DNA of 64,000 nt from Chitinophaga oryzae (GCF_012516375.2 NZ_CP051204.2:8231501-8295500); one strand, 5' to 3'; positions 8,841 to 17,320 are shown, numbered from the stretch's first letter. The notes: generated from the letters alone by a model not told the origin. Numbers and translations: made by a program.

Positions 8841-9455
8841 TTACCGGCTCCGGTGCGGGCTTGCGGACGGGGCTTTTTTTTTACTACCGGCGGCTTTCTC
8901 CCGAAGGCCCTGCTCTTTTACCCGCTGCGGCGTATAGTCTTCACTGTCATACTTCTCTTTCACGTACTTATCGCGGTGTTTGATCAGCAGCCAGGCGTTA
9001 TCTTCCGAGGCTTTCATCTTCACCAGCGCGAACTCTCCTTTCAGCTTCTTTCCTTTCAGCACTATTTTAAGATCACCGGCCTTCATCTCTTTCAGGGCTT
9101 CTTTATCGAAATCTTTGCCATCGTCACGCAGCAGTTCAAAGGTGCCTTTGTCCCAGATGTACACCGTGCCTGCGCCGTAGTTTCCTTTAGGGATGGTCCC
9201 TTCAAAGTCTTTATAGTCATACGGGTGGTCTTCCACCTGCATGGCCAGGCGCTTATCGGCGGGGTCCAGCGAAGGGCCTTTGGGCACGGCCCAGCTTTTC
9301 AGCACGCCATCTACTTCCAGGCGGAAATCGTAATGCAGCCGGGAGGCGTGATGCCGTTGCACCACAAAAATATGTTTCCCCTTCGCCGGCTTGCCGGCGA
9401 CAGGCTCCGTGGTTTCCCCGAAGTTCCGTTTTTGTTTATACCGGGTAAGGCTCAT
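8841..9455 (-). CDS. ligD: LigD 3'-phosphoesterase domain (5' part of split ligD)
   Basis: 204 residues forming the 3'-phosphoesterase domain that trims 3' ends during end joining. The active-site segment 'RHHASRLHYDFRLE' (H35, H36, H41, D43) and 'GTIPKGNYGAGTV' are intact. After a lysine-rich end the frame runs out in a 12-residue tail that does not look like LigD and stops at 8841. The start codon overlaps the ku stop codon as ATGA, indicating translational coupling with Ku. One extra A in the A9 run at 8874-8882, or a -1 slip on it, would fuse this frame to the ligase-polymerase frame and give a normal LigD of about 850 residues. As it stands, a free phosphoesterase could still be made. 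Confidence 0.9.
   Translation of the reverse strand: MSLTRYKQKRNFGETTEPVAGKPAKGKHIFVVQRHHASRLHYDFRLEVDGVLKSWAVPKGPSLDPADKRLAMQVEDHPYDYKDFEGTIPKGNYGAGTVYIWDKGTFELLRDDGKDFDKEALKEMKAGDLKIVLKGKKLKGEFALVKMKASEDNAWLLIKHRDKYVKEKYDSEDYTPQRVKEQGLREKAAGSKKKAPSASPHRSR
8874..8882 (-). other. A9 homopolymer at the ligD frame break
   Basis: On the coding (minus) strand nine A residues follow GGTAGT and precede GCC. In the zero frame they read AAA AAA AAA GCC and lead to a stop 30 bases later. In the -1 frame they continue as AGC CCC GTC into the ligase domain. The run is either a base-calling error, a true or phase-variable mutation, or a site of ribosomal or transcriptional slippage. Confidence 0.8.
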
Positions 9456-10240
9456 GACGCGCGTTTTTTACTGGTGGAAGGTTTACCGCCCAGGCTGGCT
9501 TTCAGCTGGTCGAACAGATCATCGCTCTTGGTATGTACTACCTTGAGTTTCTTCACTACCGGTTTCTTACCGCCGGCTTTGGCTTTGATGATCTTCATCA
9601 GTTCCGCTTTGTATTCATCTTTATACTGGCTGATATCAAACTCGGTGGAGTATTGTTTGATCAGCTCTATGGCCATGTCCAGCTCCCTTTTAGCGATTTT
9701 CACCTTATCCGGCAGATTCAGGTCTTCCGAGGAGCGTATCTCCTCTTCATAGCGCAGCTGCTGCAGCAGCAGGTAATTTTCCCGGGGCCTGATGACAGCC
9801 AGGTGTTCCTGCGTGCGCAGCACAAAGCGGCTGAGCCCTGCTTTCCCTGTTTTCTGCAGGGCTTCCAGCAACAGTTCATATGCTTTTTCACCACCTTTGG
9901 CCGGTTCCAGGAAGTAAGGATTTTCAAAATAGATATCATCTATAGAAACCTCTTCCACAAAGGACTCTATTTCAATGATCTTACTTTTCTTAGGGCTGGC
10001 GGCTTCGTAATCTTCGTCTTCCAGTATCACATATTCATCATTGTAGAGATATCCCTTCACTATCTGTTCCCAGGGCACCTCTTTCCCGGTATTTTCATTC
10101 ACTCTTTTAAACTTGATATGAGCCAGTCCGTGGCTGTCGAGCATATCGAGGTCCAGCCTGCTGTCCTGTGTGGCACTGTATAATTTGACGGGTATATTGA
10201 CCAATCCGAAGCCGATTGATCCTGACCAAATTGCACGCAT
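9452..10240 (-). CDS. ku: Ku protein, non-homologous end joining
   Basis: Homodimeric DNA-end-binding protein that loads LigD at double-strand breaks. From the ATG at 10240 the product is 262 residues, normal for bacterial Ku, and begins with the classic 'MRAIWSGSIGFGLVNIPVKLYSAT'. The Ku core beta-barrel spans about 1-245 and ends in a Lys-rich tail ('KKPVVKKLKVV...STSKKRAS') of the kind that contacts LigD and DNA in other bacteria. A GTG twelve codons upstream is possible but would add unrelated residues. The stop overlaps the ligD start by four bases. The gene diverges from the small gene at 10360, leaving about 120 bases for promoters. Confidence 0.96.
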   Translation of the reverse strand: MRAIWSGSIGFGLVNIPVKLYSATQDSRLDLDMLDSHGLAHIKFKRVNENTGKEVPWEQIVKGYLYNDEYVILEDEDYEAASPKKSKIIEIESFVEEVSIDDIYFENPYFLEPAKGGEKAYELLLEALQKTGKAGLSRFVLRTQEHLAVIRPRENYLLLQQLRYEEEIRSSEDLNLPDKVKIAKRELDMAIELIKQYSTEFDISQYKDEYKAELMKIIKAKAGGKKPVVKKLKVVHTKSDDLFDQLKASLGGKPSTSKKRAS

Positions 10241-10359
10241 AGTGTGAAAGTTTTGGTTATACGTTAATGTTAACACAAATAGTACCAGTGTACGCTATAA
10301 TGGTAAACAGCGCGGCATAACTTTTGGTTTTTTCTTCTGGTAACCAAAACCCTTATTTT

Positions 10360-10707
10360 ATGGAAAAGCCAGGAGAAATGACAACACTGACACGCGTTTT
10401 AGAGCGACTGCATGAAAAGGGATATGACCATGAGCTGAAGATGAGTGACCACGGCAGAATGCAATCGCCGGACATGCAGAAAATCTACAATCCGGAAGAC
10501 CTTACCATTATCAAAACCTATCGTTTCGAAGGCGAATCAGACCCGTCAGATTCTTCCATTCTGTATGTAATGGAAGATGCCGAGGGCAATAAAGGGTATG
10601 TACTGGACGCCTATGGCGCCTACACCTCCCACGACGAGCCCTGGTTCGACGAGTTTATCAAGAAAATCAAAGTGGAAGACAGGGAAGAGCAGCTACTGTT
10701 TGGCTAG
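10360..10707 (+). CDS. Conserved hypothetical protein (115 aa)
   Basis: Small acidic soluble protein with no signal peptide or membrane segment. The pattern 'LTRVLERLHEKGYDHELKMSD' followed by 'IYNPEDLTIIKTYRFEGESDPSDSSILYVMEDAEGNKGYVLDAYG' resembles a family of ~100-residue Bacteroidota proteins often mislabelled phosphoribosylpyrophosphate synthetase. It has no PRPP-binding motif, so that name should not be used. The ATG at 10360 is preferred; an earlier frame-compatible start adds twelve residues. The last 15 bases overlap the end of the convergent topoisomerase IB gene. Its neighbours suggest membership of the stress/DNA-maintenance block, but the function is unknown. Confidence 0.75.
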   Translation: MEKPGEMTTLTRVLERLHEKGYDHELKMSDHGRMQSPDMQKIYNPEDLTIIKTYRFEGESDPSDSSILYVMEDAEGNKGYVLDAYGAYTSHDEPWFDEFIKKIKVEDREEQLLFG

Positions 10708-11763
10708 CTGCTTCAAATAATCCAGCAGAACTTTTTCATCAGCATGCAACCCGTCGCTATTGGCGGGTTGTTTGCGTTGGAGCCGGATTTTCTTCAGCCA
10801 GGGCTCCAGTGTTCCGTTTTCATAGTCGTTCAGCAGCTGGGGGTGGATATAATATTTCCGGCAAACGGCGCGGGTATTCCCCAGTTTGGCGGCCACCGTG
10901 TCTATAATACCCACCACATTGCGTTTACAGGCTGTCACAGAAGTAAAGTCCTCCAGTTCCGCCAGCAGGTTCAACGCATGTACCGTACCTGCCCAGGTAC
11001 GGAAATCTTTACAGGTAAAGTCTTCCCCGGTACATTGTTTCAGGTAGTCGTTGATTTCCCCGGAATCCAGCGCGTGTGTCTCACCGTTGTCGTCGTAGTA
11101 CTGAAAAAGTTCGTGACCGGGTATGTCCCGTACCTTTTTGAGGAGGCGGGTGAGCGCGGCGTGGCGTAACTGGATTTTATGGGCCACGCCTTTTTTGCCG
11201 CTGAATTGAAAGAAGGCTGCGGAGCCGTTGATCGTCACATGTTTATTGCGGAGTGTAGTGAGGCCGTGGGAGCCATACAGTTTTTCGTAGGCGCTGTTGC
11301 CCACGCGGATCAGTGTCTCCTCCATGACCGCCAGTGCAATGGCGATCACCTTTTCTTTGTTTAGCTGGCTGCCATGGAGGTCCTGCTGTATTTGCCGCCG
11401 TATGGCCGGCAGCAGTGCGCCGAAATATCGCAGCCGGTCATATTTGGTTTCATTGCGTACCTGCGACCACGTAGTATGGTAGCGGTATTGCTTGCGCCCT
11501 TTCACATCTAGGCCGGTAGCCTGCAGGTGGCCATTGGCCCATTTGGAGATCCACACGTTTTCCCAGGCCGGCGGCAGCACCAGCTTACGGATACGCTCCA
11601 GCACGGTATCGTCGGTGATGACGGCGCCGTGTTCATCTTTATAGACAAAGTCGCCGTTCTTCGTGCGTTCGCGGGAGTAGCCGGGAGCGCCGGCCTTCAC
11701 GTAGCGTAATTTCACTGCCCTGGCTACCGCCACGGGGTCTGTTATGATCGCGGTGTTATCCAT
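10693..11763 (-). CDS. DNA topoisomerase IB
   Basis: Poxvirus/Deinococcus-type type IB topoisomerase (356 residues), which relaxes supercoils through a transient 3'-phosphotyrosyl bond. The N-terminal domain shows 'VLPPAWENVWISKWANGHLQATGLDVKGRKQYRYH'. The catalytic domain shows the first active-site arginine region 'LRYFGALLPAIRRQ', then 'KDFRTWAGTVHAL', and ends with the nucleophile tyrosine in 'TRAVCRKYYIHP'. All core elements are present. Its start codon overlaps the end of the upstream SDR gene by eight bases, so the two are probably co-translated. Association with Ku/LigD genes is frequent in soil bacteria. Confidence 0.94.
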   Translation of the reverse strand: MDNTAIITDPVAVARAVKLRYVKAGAPGYSRERTKNGDFVYKDEHGAVITDDTVLERIRKLVLPPAWENVWISKWANGHLQATGLDVKGRKQYRYHTTWSQVRNETKYDRLRYFGALLPAIRRQIQQDLHGSQLNKEKVIAIALAVMEETLIRVGNSAYEKLYGSHGLTTLRNKHVTINGSAAFFQFSGKKGVAHKIQLRHAALTRLLKKVRDIPGHELFQYYDDNGETHALDSGEINDYLKQCTGEDFTCKDFRTWAGTVHALNLLAELEDFTSVTACKRNVVGIIDTVAAKLGNTRAVCRKYYIHPQLLNDYENGTLEPWLKKIRLQRKQPANSDGLHADEKVLLDYLKQLAKQ

Positions 11764-12622
11764 TTACAATTTCTCCTCCGTTAGGGTGCAGGATTTGTCC
11801 GGTGAGGTAAGAAGATTCTTCACAGGCCAGGAAAACGTAGCAGTGCGCCACCTCCACAGGCTGGCCCGCCCGTTTCTGGGGCACGTCCGACCCGAATTTG
11901 GACACTTCCTCCGGTGTAAAGGTTGCCGGGATGAGCGGCGTCCAGATAGGGCCCGGCGCTACGCCATTTACCCGGATACCCTTTTCCGTCAGGGATGCCG
12001 ACAACGAACGGACGAAGCTCACAATAGCGCCTTTGGTGGCGCTGTAGTCGATGAGATGGCTGCTGCCGCGGTAGGCCGTCACGGAAGTGGTGCAGATAAT
12101 GCAGCTGCCTTTTTTCAGGTGCGGCAATGCCGCGCGGGTGAGGTAAAAATGCGGGTAGATATTCGTCTCAAAAGTCTTATGCAACTGTTCTGCAGTGATA
12201 TCTTCCAATCCCTGCTGCGGGTACTGCACCGCCGCATTGTTGACCACTATGTCCAGTGTTTTAAACTGTTTGATGACTTTTTTGATGATATCCTGGCAAT
12301 GTTTTTCCTGGCGGATATCTCCTGCAATGGTAAGGCATTGGCGACCGTAACGTGCTACTTCTTTAGCGGTGATGGCGGCATCTTCTTTTTCGTCATAAAA
12401 AGAGATGGCCACGTCTGCCCCTTCGCGGGCGAAAGCGACCGCCACTGCCCTGCCGATGCCGCTGTCGCCACCGGTGATGACTGCTACTTTGCCTTGCAGG
12501 CGGCCTTTGGATGGCTGCTTCTTGTCAAATACGGGCTTAGGGTCCATAGCCGTTTCCAGTCCTGGTTGACGGCGCTGTTGCTGTGCCGGTCTTACGGCCT
12601 TCTTTGGATTGGATTTCTGCAT
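11756..12622 (-). CDS. Short-chain dehydrogenase/reductase, YghA/GsiB-neighbour stress type
   Basis: NAD(P)-dependent SDR of 288 residues with a ~40-residue basic N-terminal extension ('GLETAMDPKP...KGRLQGK') that is typical of the YghA/YdaD general-stress subgroup. The Rossmann motif is 'GGDSGIGRAVA', the structural motif 'NNAA', and the catalytic pair is the Tyr and Lys of 'DYSATKGAIV', with a preceding Ser in 'TTSVTAYRG'. The C-terminal motif 'GEIVNG' is intact. The substrate is not known for this subgroup. Translationally overlapping with topoisomerase IB downstream and separated from the DUF892 gene upstream by a terminator. Confidence 0.92.
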   Translation of the reverse strand: MQKSNPKKAVRPAQQQRRQPGLETAMDPKPVFDKKQPSKGRLQGKVAVITGGDSGIGRAVAVAFAREGADVAISFYDEKEDAAITAKEVARYGRQCLTIAGDIRQEKHCQDIIKKVIKQFKTLDIVVNNAAVQYPQQGLEDITAEQLHKTFETNIYPHFYLTRAALPHLKKGSCIICTTSVTAYRGSSHLIDYSATKGAIVSFVRSLSASLTEKGIRVNGVAPGPIWTPLIPATFTPEEVSKFGSDVPQKRAGQPVEVAHCYVFLACEESSYLTGQILHPNGGEIVNG

Positions 12623-12635
12623 GATATCTTCATTT

Positions 12636-12664
12636 AAAAAGGCCCCTGTGCAATAACAGGGACC
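12636..12664 (-). terminator. Terminator after the DUF892 gene
   Basis: On the minus strand the stem CCCTGT/ACAGGG, extended by GG/CC around one mismatch, has a 6-base loop and is followed by TTTTTAAATG. It lies 50 bases after the DUF892 stop codon, just before the SDR start, and should separate these two units. Confidence 0.7.
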
Positions 12665-12713
12665 CTTGCAGTTTTTCTATTCAACAAACGAACAATCTTT
12701 TACACAAGCGTAT

Positions 12714-13289
12714 TTATTCCGCAGCTGCTTCTTCGTTAACGGTAGATTCAGCTATCTCTGTGAGCAGACTGTCTGCGTGTTTTTCTTCTTCGAGGGTTTG
12801 CTCCAGCAGGTCTACTGCATCGGAATGGCCCATGACGTTAGCCAGTGTACGCAGGCTGCCATAAGCGGAAATTTCGTAGTGTTCCACTTTCTGGGCGGCG
12901 ATGATAATGCAGGCGTCTCTGACCATGGAATCTTCCTCTGTATCTTCCACACCCTGTTGGGCTTCAGCGATAAGCCCTTCCATAGCTTCGCATTTTTTGC
13001 CCATCGCTCTTTTGCCCATCATCTCGAAAATTTCTTCGAGGCGGCTAACGTGGGTTTTCGTTTCCTCCAGGTGGTCACCGATGGCGGTTTTCAGTTCTTC
13101 GGAAGTAGCCGCTTTCTGCATTTTGGGCAGGGCTTTTACCAGGGCTTTCTCCGCCCAGTAAATATCTTTCAGTTCTTCCATGAACAGTTCATGGAATTTG
13201 GAATTACTCATCTGCTCCGCTGTATTGGATTTGCGGGCGGGTTTTCTGTTTGTGGAAGCTGTTTTTGCTGTTGTTCTGGACGTAGGCAT
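12714..13289 (-). CDS. Ferritin-like DUF892 (YciE/YciF family) protein
   Basis: 191-residue four-helix-bundle protein of the YciF-like family. A ~28-residue Lys/Arg/Thr-rich tail precedes the domain. The domain has Glu/His positions suitable for a di-metal site: 'FMEELKDIYWAEKAL', 'HLEETKTHVSRLEEIF', 'AAQKVEHYEISAYGSL', 'LLEQTLEEEKHADSLLTEIAE'. The E..H pairs are those of ferritin-like proteins, so iron or manganese binding is likely. Family members are induced by osmotic, oxidative and stationary-phase stress, which fits the neighbouring SDR and Ku genes. A short Pro-rich protein is encoded 31 bases upstream on the same strand. Confidence 0.9.
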   Translation of the reverse strand: MPTSRTTAKTASTNRKPARKSNTAEQMSNSKFHELFMEELKDIYWAEKALVKALPKMQKAATSEELKTAIGDHLEETKTHVSRLEEIFEMMGKRAMGKKCEAMEGLIAEAQQGVEDTEEDSMVRDACIIIAAQKVEHYEISAYGSLRTLANVMGHSDAVDLLEQTLEEEKHADSLLTEIAESTVNEEAAAE

Positions 13290-13320
13290 AAACGTAAAAG
13301 TTTAGTTGTGTGATGAAATG

Positions 13321-13524
13321 CTAATTATCTGGTGTGTGTCTCTGAAACGCCTGATCGGCCTGAGGGTCTGCCGGTTGCCGGGGCACTTCCCTTTCGGGCA
13401 GTTCTTCCGGAATGGGCTCAGGCTTGTCGGGGGGAGGTTGCACAGGCGTCGGATTTTCCCTTCCCGGTTGTTCCTTGTCCGGCTTAGGTTCCTCGTCTGG
13501 CTGCTTTTTTCTTTCCGGGTTCAT
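13321..13524 (-). CDS. Short Pro/Glu-rich hypothetical protein (67 aa)
   Basis: A disordered, very polar sequence starting 'MNPERKKQPDEEPKPDKEQPG' with about a quarter proline and almost no hydrophobic residues. It has no signal peptide and no recognisable domain. ATG start, 31 bases upstream of the DUF892 gene on the same strand, so probably co-transcribed. Low-complexity proteins of this kind next to stress genes may be desiccation or osmotic protectants, but that is speculation. The frame could also be chance, since its composition is biased. Confidence 0.45.
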   Translation of the reverse strand: MNPERKKQPDEEPKPDKEQPGRENPTPVQPPPDKPEPIPEELPEREVPRQPADPQADQAFQRHTPDN

Positions 13525-13844
13525 AGCTTGCTGTTTTATGGGTTAAATAACTGTTGAAAAAAAATCAAAGTTCATTCCAATGCCACCATAACCGTCATCA
13601 ATGCGCACTTACATTACTACCAAACGCAGTACAGCAAAGGGATTCAGCCGTCATCAACACTTGTCAACGACGCCAGCCGCACGGCGTATTCACGGTTCCG
13701 CATGAGCCGTAGAAATAAGTAGCATACTGTGGAAATAGTTGCGCAGAAAGGACTTCAGAAAAATAGGCAGCCCGGTCATCTGTTTTTAGCACATAAAATA
13801 GTATCTTGAATTGCTTACACAGTAACCACTATTGAAGAGACCAA
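13525..13844. other. Divergent intergenic region before the CHASE3 kinase
   Basis: 320 bases between the Pro-rich protein (leftward) and the CHASE3 histidine kinase (rightward). It should carry promoters for both directions. No exact TAnnTTTG box, clear dyad or coding stretch was found. Confidence 0.5.
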
Positions 13845-15275
13845 ATGCATTTTCCAGTATATAAAAAAATACGCATCGGATTTTTCATTGCCTTTACGGT
13901 TATTATAGCTGCATCCATCTTTTCCTACCTCGTGGCCAAGAACCTGCTGGACAACGCCGGCAGGCTGAATCACGCCATAGAAGTGTCCAAACGGCTGGAG
14001 GTGATCACCCGGCAACTGAAAGAAGCAGAGGCGGCCATACGGGGCTATAATCTCACCAAAGACAGTTCTTTCCTGAACCCCACCATGCAGGAAAGAAGCA
14101 TGCGTATAGAAAAAGAATACCTGCTGCTGCGAAAAATTACGGCCGATAATCCCCTGCAGCAAAAACACCTGGACACCCTGCGGCAGCTGCTGACCATCAA
14201 ATACGAACAGCTCATGTCCGGCAGCCAGACGGTGACGGTGGCACGACGGGAGACGTCCGTAAAAGAAGGGGAAAAGGCAGCTGACCGGCTGGACAGAAAG
14301 GTACAGGACATGATACGCATCGAGGAAAGCCTCGTGCATGAAAAATCCAAACTGTTTCATTTCTTCTCCGTGCTGTGGGTGCCGGTGATCTTCATCTCCT
14401 CGATCGTGGCCATCCTGATCGGCATTTATTCCTATGTGACGCTGACCCGCGAATTCCGCCTGCAGCTTCATATTGAAAGCAAAATGAAATCCTACCAGCG
14501 CGATCTGCAGCAGAATATTTCCCTGCTCAATAAGACTAACCAGGAACTGGAACAGTTTGCTTATGTGGCCTCTCACGACCTGCAGGAGCCCCTGCGCAAG
14601 ATATCCACCTTCAGCGACCGGTTGCAGATGAAATACAAGGAAAACCTGCCTCCCGACGCTATCCAGCTGATAGACCGCATGGTGTCAGCAGTGGCCCGTA
14701 TGCGGGTGCTGATCAACGACCTGCTGGTGTTCTCGCGGGCAGGGCGCATCACCCCGGAAAGCATCACCCGGGTAGATATGAATGTGCTTTTACAGGAAGT
14801 GCTCACCGACCTGGAGGTAACCCTCGAAGAGAAAAAAGTAACCGTCACCTACGACAGCCTGCCCGAGATAGAAGGCAGCGATACCTCTTTCCACCAGCTA
14901 TTTCAGAACATACTGGCCAACGCTATCAAATTCGCCAGCCCCGACAGGCCGCTCGTGATCACCATCCGGCAACAGGTGCTGACAGGCAAGGAACTGGGGT
15001 TTGTAAAAGAAAACCGGTGGGACGCCTCCTTCTGCCGTATCAGCATCGCAGATAACGGCATCGGCTTCGACCCGGCCTTCGCGGAGCGCATCTTCCTGAT
15101 CTTTCAGCGCCTGCACGGCATCAGCGAGTACACCGGTACCGGCATCGGACTGGCCATCTGTAAAAAAATAGTTGACAGCCACAACGGTTTCATCTTCGCA
15201 GAGGGCCAACCCGGGCAGGGAGCCACTTTTGTCGTTGTTTTACCCCTCCTGCAGGGGAATAAAAATGAAGGATGA
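13845..15275 (+). CDS. Sensor histidine kinase with CHASE3 domain
   Basis: Membrane-bound sensor kinase of 476 residues. A first transmembrane helix (about 11-30) and a second (about 180-203) enclose a CHASE3-type extracytoplasmic helical domain ('LEVITRQLKEAEAAIRGYNLTKDSSFL'). A linker coiled coil and the phosphoacceptor box 'FAYVASHDLQEPLRKIS' follow, then the ATP-binding domain with N box 'FQNILANAIKFAS', G1 'DNGIGFD' and G2 'GTGIGLAICKKIV'. The H-box type is common in kinases that signal to stand-alone receivers. It is followed 78 bases later by a REC-PAS-kinase on the same strand, and the two probably form one operon. Signal unknown. Confidence 0.93.
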   Translation: MHFPVYKKIRIGFFIAFTVIIAASIFSYLVAKNLLDNAGRLNHAIEVSKRLEVITRQLKEAEAAIRGYNLTKDSSFLNPTMQERSMRIEKEYLLLRKITADNPLQQKHLDTLRQLLTIKYEQLMSGSQTVTVARRETSVKEGEKAADRLDRKVQDMIRIEESLVHEKSKLFHFFSVLWVPVIFISSIVAILIGIYSYVTLTREFRLQLHIESKMKSYQRDLQQNISLLNKTNQELEQFAYVASHDLQEPLRKISTFSDRLQMKYKENLPPDAIQLIDRMVSAVARMRVLINDLLVFSRAGRITPESITRVDMNVLLQEVLTDLEVTLEEKKVTVTYDSLPEIEGSDTSFHQLFQNILANAIKFASPDRPLVITIRQQVLTGKELGFVKENRWDASFCRISIADNGIGFDPAFAERIFLIFQRLHGISEYTGTGIGLAICKKIVDSHNGFIFAEGQPGQGATFVVVLPLLQGNKNEG

Positions 15276-15352
15276 CACGCTTTCCGAAAAGATTAGCACT
15301 TTTCTTGCGGGGCAAAGTTCAGATAACTTTTGCCACTCTTTAACTTATCCAG

Positions 15353-16792
15353 ATGAGCGAGCGTCCGATACAGATACTCATGATTGATGACGATGAAGAC
15401 GATTTTTTCCTGGTGACGGAACTATTGCGTGATATTTCTCCCGGTCAATACACCCTGGAATGGGCGCCTACCTATCAGAAAGGCGTTGAAGCCATTGAAA
15501 GGAAAGCCCATGACATCTTCCTGGTAGATTACCGGCTGGGACCACACACCGGCCTGGACATTCTCCATCATTTTCAGGAAATGCAATATAGTATGCCCGT
15601 CATTATGCTGACGGGCAAAGGCGACTATGCCATTGACCAGGAAGCCATGAAAGCAGGTGCGTACGACTATCTCGTGAAAGGCGAAATCACCGCCGACCTG
15701 CTGGAACGCTCTATCCGCTATGCACTCGACGAATATAAACACCTCCGCAGCATCGAGGAAAGCGAAAGGAAATACTTCGGCATCTTTGAAAAAGCCCACG
15801 ACCTGATCATCCTGGCCGACTGCGATAAAAACATCATCGATGCCAATCCGGCCGCCCTCCGGCGGCTGCAATATGCGAAAGAAGATATTCTCCGGCTGCA
15901 CCTGCGCGACCTCTTTACCTTCCAGGAACAGAGCGAACAGTTCCTGGAGAATATCTGCAATGACGGCGTAGCAGGCACACAGGAATATGAATTCAAAACA
16001 CGCGACAACAAAAAACTGTTTGTGCTCATCAATGCAGTGATGCTGGATGAAGCGGAACAGATATTCCTGTGCGTTATACAGGACATTACGGAGAAAAAAA
16101 GGGAAGAACAGGAGAAACAACACCAGGAAAAATTTGTGATCACCGGCCGTATCGCCAGGGTAATTGCCCATGAGGTGAGAAACCCGCTGACCAACATCCT
16201 GCTGGCGGTCAGCCAGTTCAAAGAAGAAGATGAAGTGGCAACCAATGACGACTCCTCGCTCTACACTGACATCATTGAGCGGAACTGCACCCGTATTAAC
16301 CAGCTGATCACCGAACTGCTGGACAGCACACGCATGATAGAGCTGCACACCGCAGAATACGGCATTAACCAACTGATGGAAAATGCGCTCCGGCTGGCAC
16401 AGGACCGTATGCAGCTGCATGAAATACGGCTCCACAAACAGCTGGTAACGCCCGATATAAAAGTAAATGCCGATGATGAAAAAGTGGTGATAGCCTTTCT
16501 GAATATCATCATCAATGCTATTGAAGCTATGACACCGGGCAAGGGTATCCTCACCGTTACCACCCGCCGCAACCAGGACAAAGCACAGGTACAGATTTCG
16601 GATAACGGCATCGGTATCCCGGAAGAAAAAATCTCCCGGCTGTTTGACCCGTTCTATACCAACAAAACCAAAGGGACCGGTCTTGGTCTGACCAGCACAC
16701 AAAACATACTGCTAAATCATAAGGGGACCATTCACGTAGATAGTGAACAGGGGAAGGGAACCACCTTTACCATCACGCTACCGGCGGTTTAA
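15353..16792 (+). CDS. Hybrid signalling protein: receiver, PAS, histidine kinase
   Basis: Soluble 479-residue protein with an N-terminal receiver (6-125; phosphoacceptor D59 in 'FLVDYRLG'), a PAS domain (about 140-255, 'ESERKYFGIFEKAHDLIILAD') and a kinase core. The core has H-box 'IAHEVRNPLTNILL', N box 'LNIIINAIEAM', 'DNGIGIP' and 'GTGLGLTSTQNIL'. The REC domain at the N-terminus suggests that the upstream CHASE3 kinase phosphorylates it and so tunes the PAS-kinase output, a phosphorelay layout. The likely output is the sigma-54 regulator or the single receiver encoded downstream on the other strand. Its stop overlaps the convergent iron-permease-family gene by four bases. Confidence 0.92.
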   Translation: MSERPIQILMIDDDEDDFFLVTELLRDISPGQYTLEWAPTYQKGVEAIERKAHDIFLVDYRLGPHTGLDILHHFQEMQYSMPVIMLTGKGDYAIDQEAMKAGAYDYLVKGEITADLLERSIRYALDEYKHLRSIEESERKYFGIFEKAHDLIILADCDKNIIDANPAALRRLQYAKEDILRLHLRDLFTFQEQSEQFLENICNDGVAGTQEYEFKTRDNKKLFVLINAVMLDEAEQIFLCVIQDITEKKREEQEKQHQEKFVITGRIARVIAHEVRNPLTNILLAVSQFKEEDEVATNDDSSLYTDIIERNCTRINQLITELLDSTRMIELHTAEYGINQLMENALRLAQDRMQLHEIRLHKQLVTPDIKVNADDEKVVIAFLNIIINAIEAMTPGKGILTVTTRRNQDKAQVQISDNGIGIPEEKISRLFDPFYTNKTKGTGLGLTSTQNILLNHKGTIHVDSEQGKGTTFTITLPAV

Positions 16793-17298
16793 TCTTCTTC
16801 TTCTCCGCTGCCTTCAGGAAATTTCTTGCGTCTGCGCAGGCGCTCTTCGTGTTTGCTGAGTGCGCCGTCAATCGCTTCTTCCACTGAATGCGACTCATTC
16901 ATCCTGATTTTTTTGGCGGTTTCTTCCGCCATTACATGATAGTATTTATGCAGGATGTCCAATTCTTCTTCAGAGAGATTTTCCACATCAATCAGCCGGT
17001 TGCTGGCCAGCTTATGTGCGGCTATCAGTTCATTCAGTTTCAGCTGGATAGATTTGGAATCTTTGTTTTGTGATTTCTGGATAATAAAAACCATCAGGAA
17101 AGTGATGATAGTAGTACCGGTATTAATGACCAGCTGCCAGGTATCGGAGTAATGAAATATAGGGCCGCTTACACCCCATAGGATAATGACACCGAGTGCC
17201 AGGAAGAAGGCCCAGGGGCTGCCGGTAGCGGCTATTACTTTGGCGGCCATGGTTTCGAAGAATCGTGTACCGGACTGGTTTTCGGATAGTGGTTTCAT
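16789..17298 (-). CDS. Low-affinity iron permease family protein
   Basis: 169-residue membrane protein of the small 'low affinity iron permease' family (Pfam Iron_permease, named after yeast Fet4-like proteins). Two transmembrane helices lie near the N-terminus (about 27-47 and 55-75) with the typical 'SPWAFFLALGVIILWGVSGPIFHYSDTWQLVINTGTTIITFLMVFIIQ'. A cytoplasmic helix ('IQLKLNELIAAHKLASNRLIDVENLSEEEL') follows, which is the most conserved part of the bacterial family. Iron transport by the bacterial proteins is not well supported, so the name is only a family label. ATG start. Confidence 0.88.
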   Translation of the reverse strand: MKPLSENQSGTRFFETMAAKVIAATGSPWAFFLALGVIILWGVSGPIFHYSDTWQLVINTGTTIITFLMVFIIQKSQNKDSKSIQLKLNELIAAHKLASNRLIDVENLSEEELDILHKYYHVMAEETAKKIRMNESHSVEEAIDGALSKHEERLRRRKKFPEGSGEEED

Positions 17299-17320
17299 AG
17301 CTGCCTCATTTGTTACAAAG

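Noticed and set aside
10360..10707. Annotation as phosphoribosylpyrophosphate synthetase
   Set aside because: At 115 residues without any PRPP-binding or ATP-binding motif the name, common in databases for such small proteins, is not supported.
15422..16702. A 426-codon minus-strand frame opposite the REC-PAS-kinase
   Set aside because: Shadow of the kinase gene; the kinase motifs on the plus strand are unambiguous.
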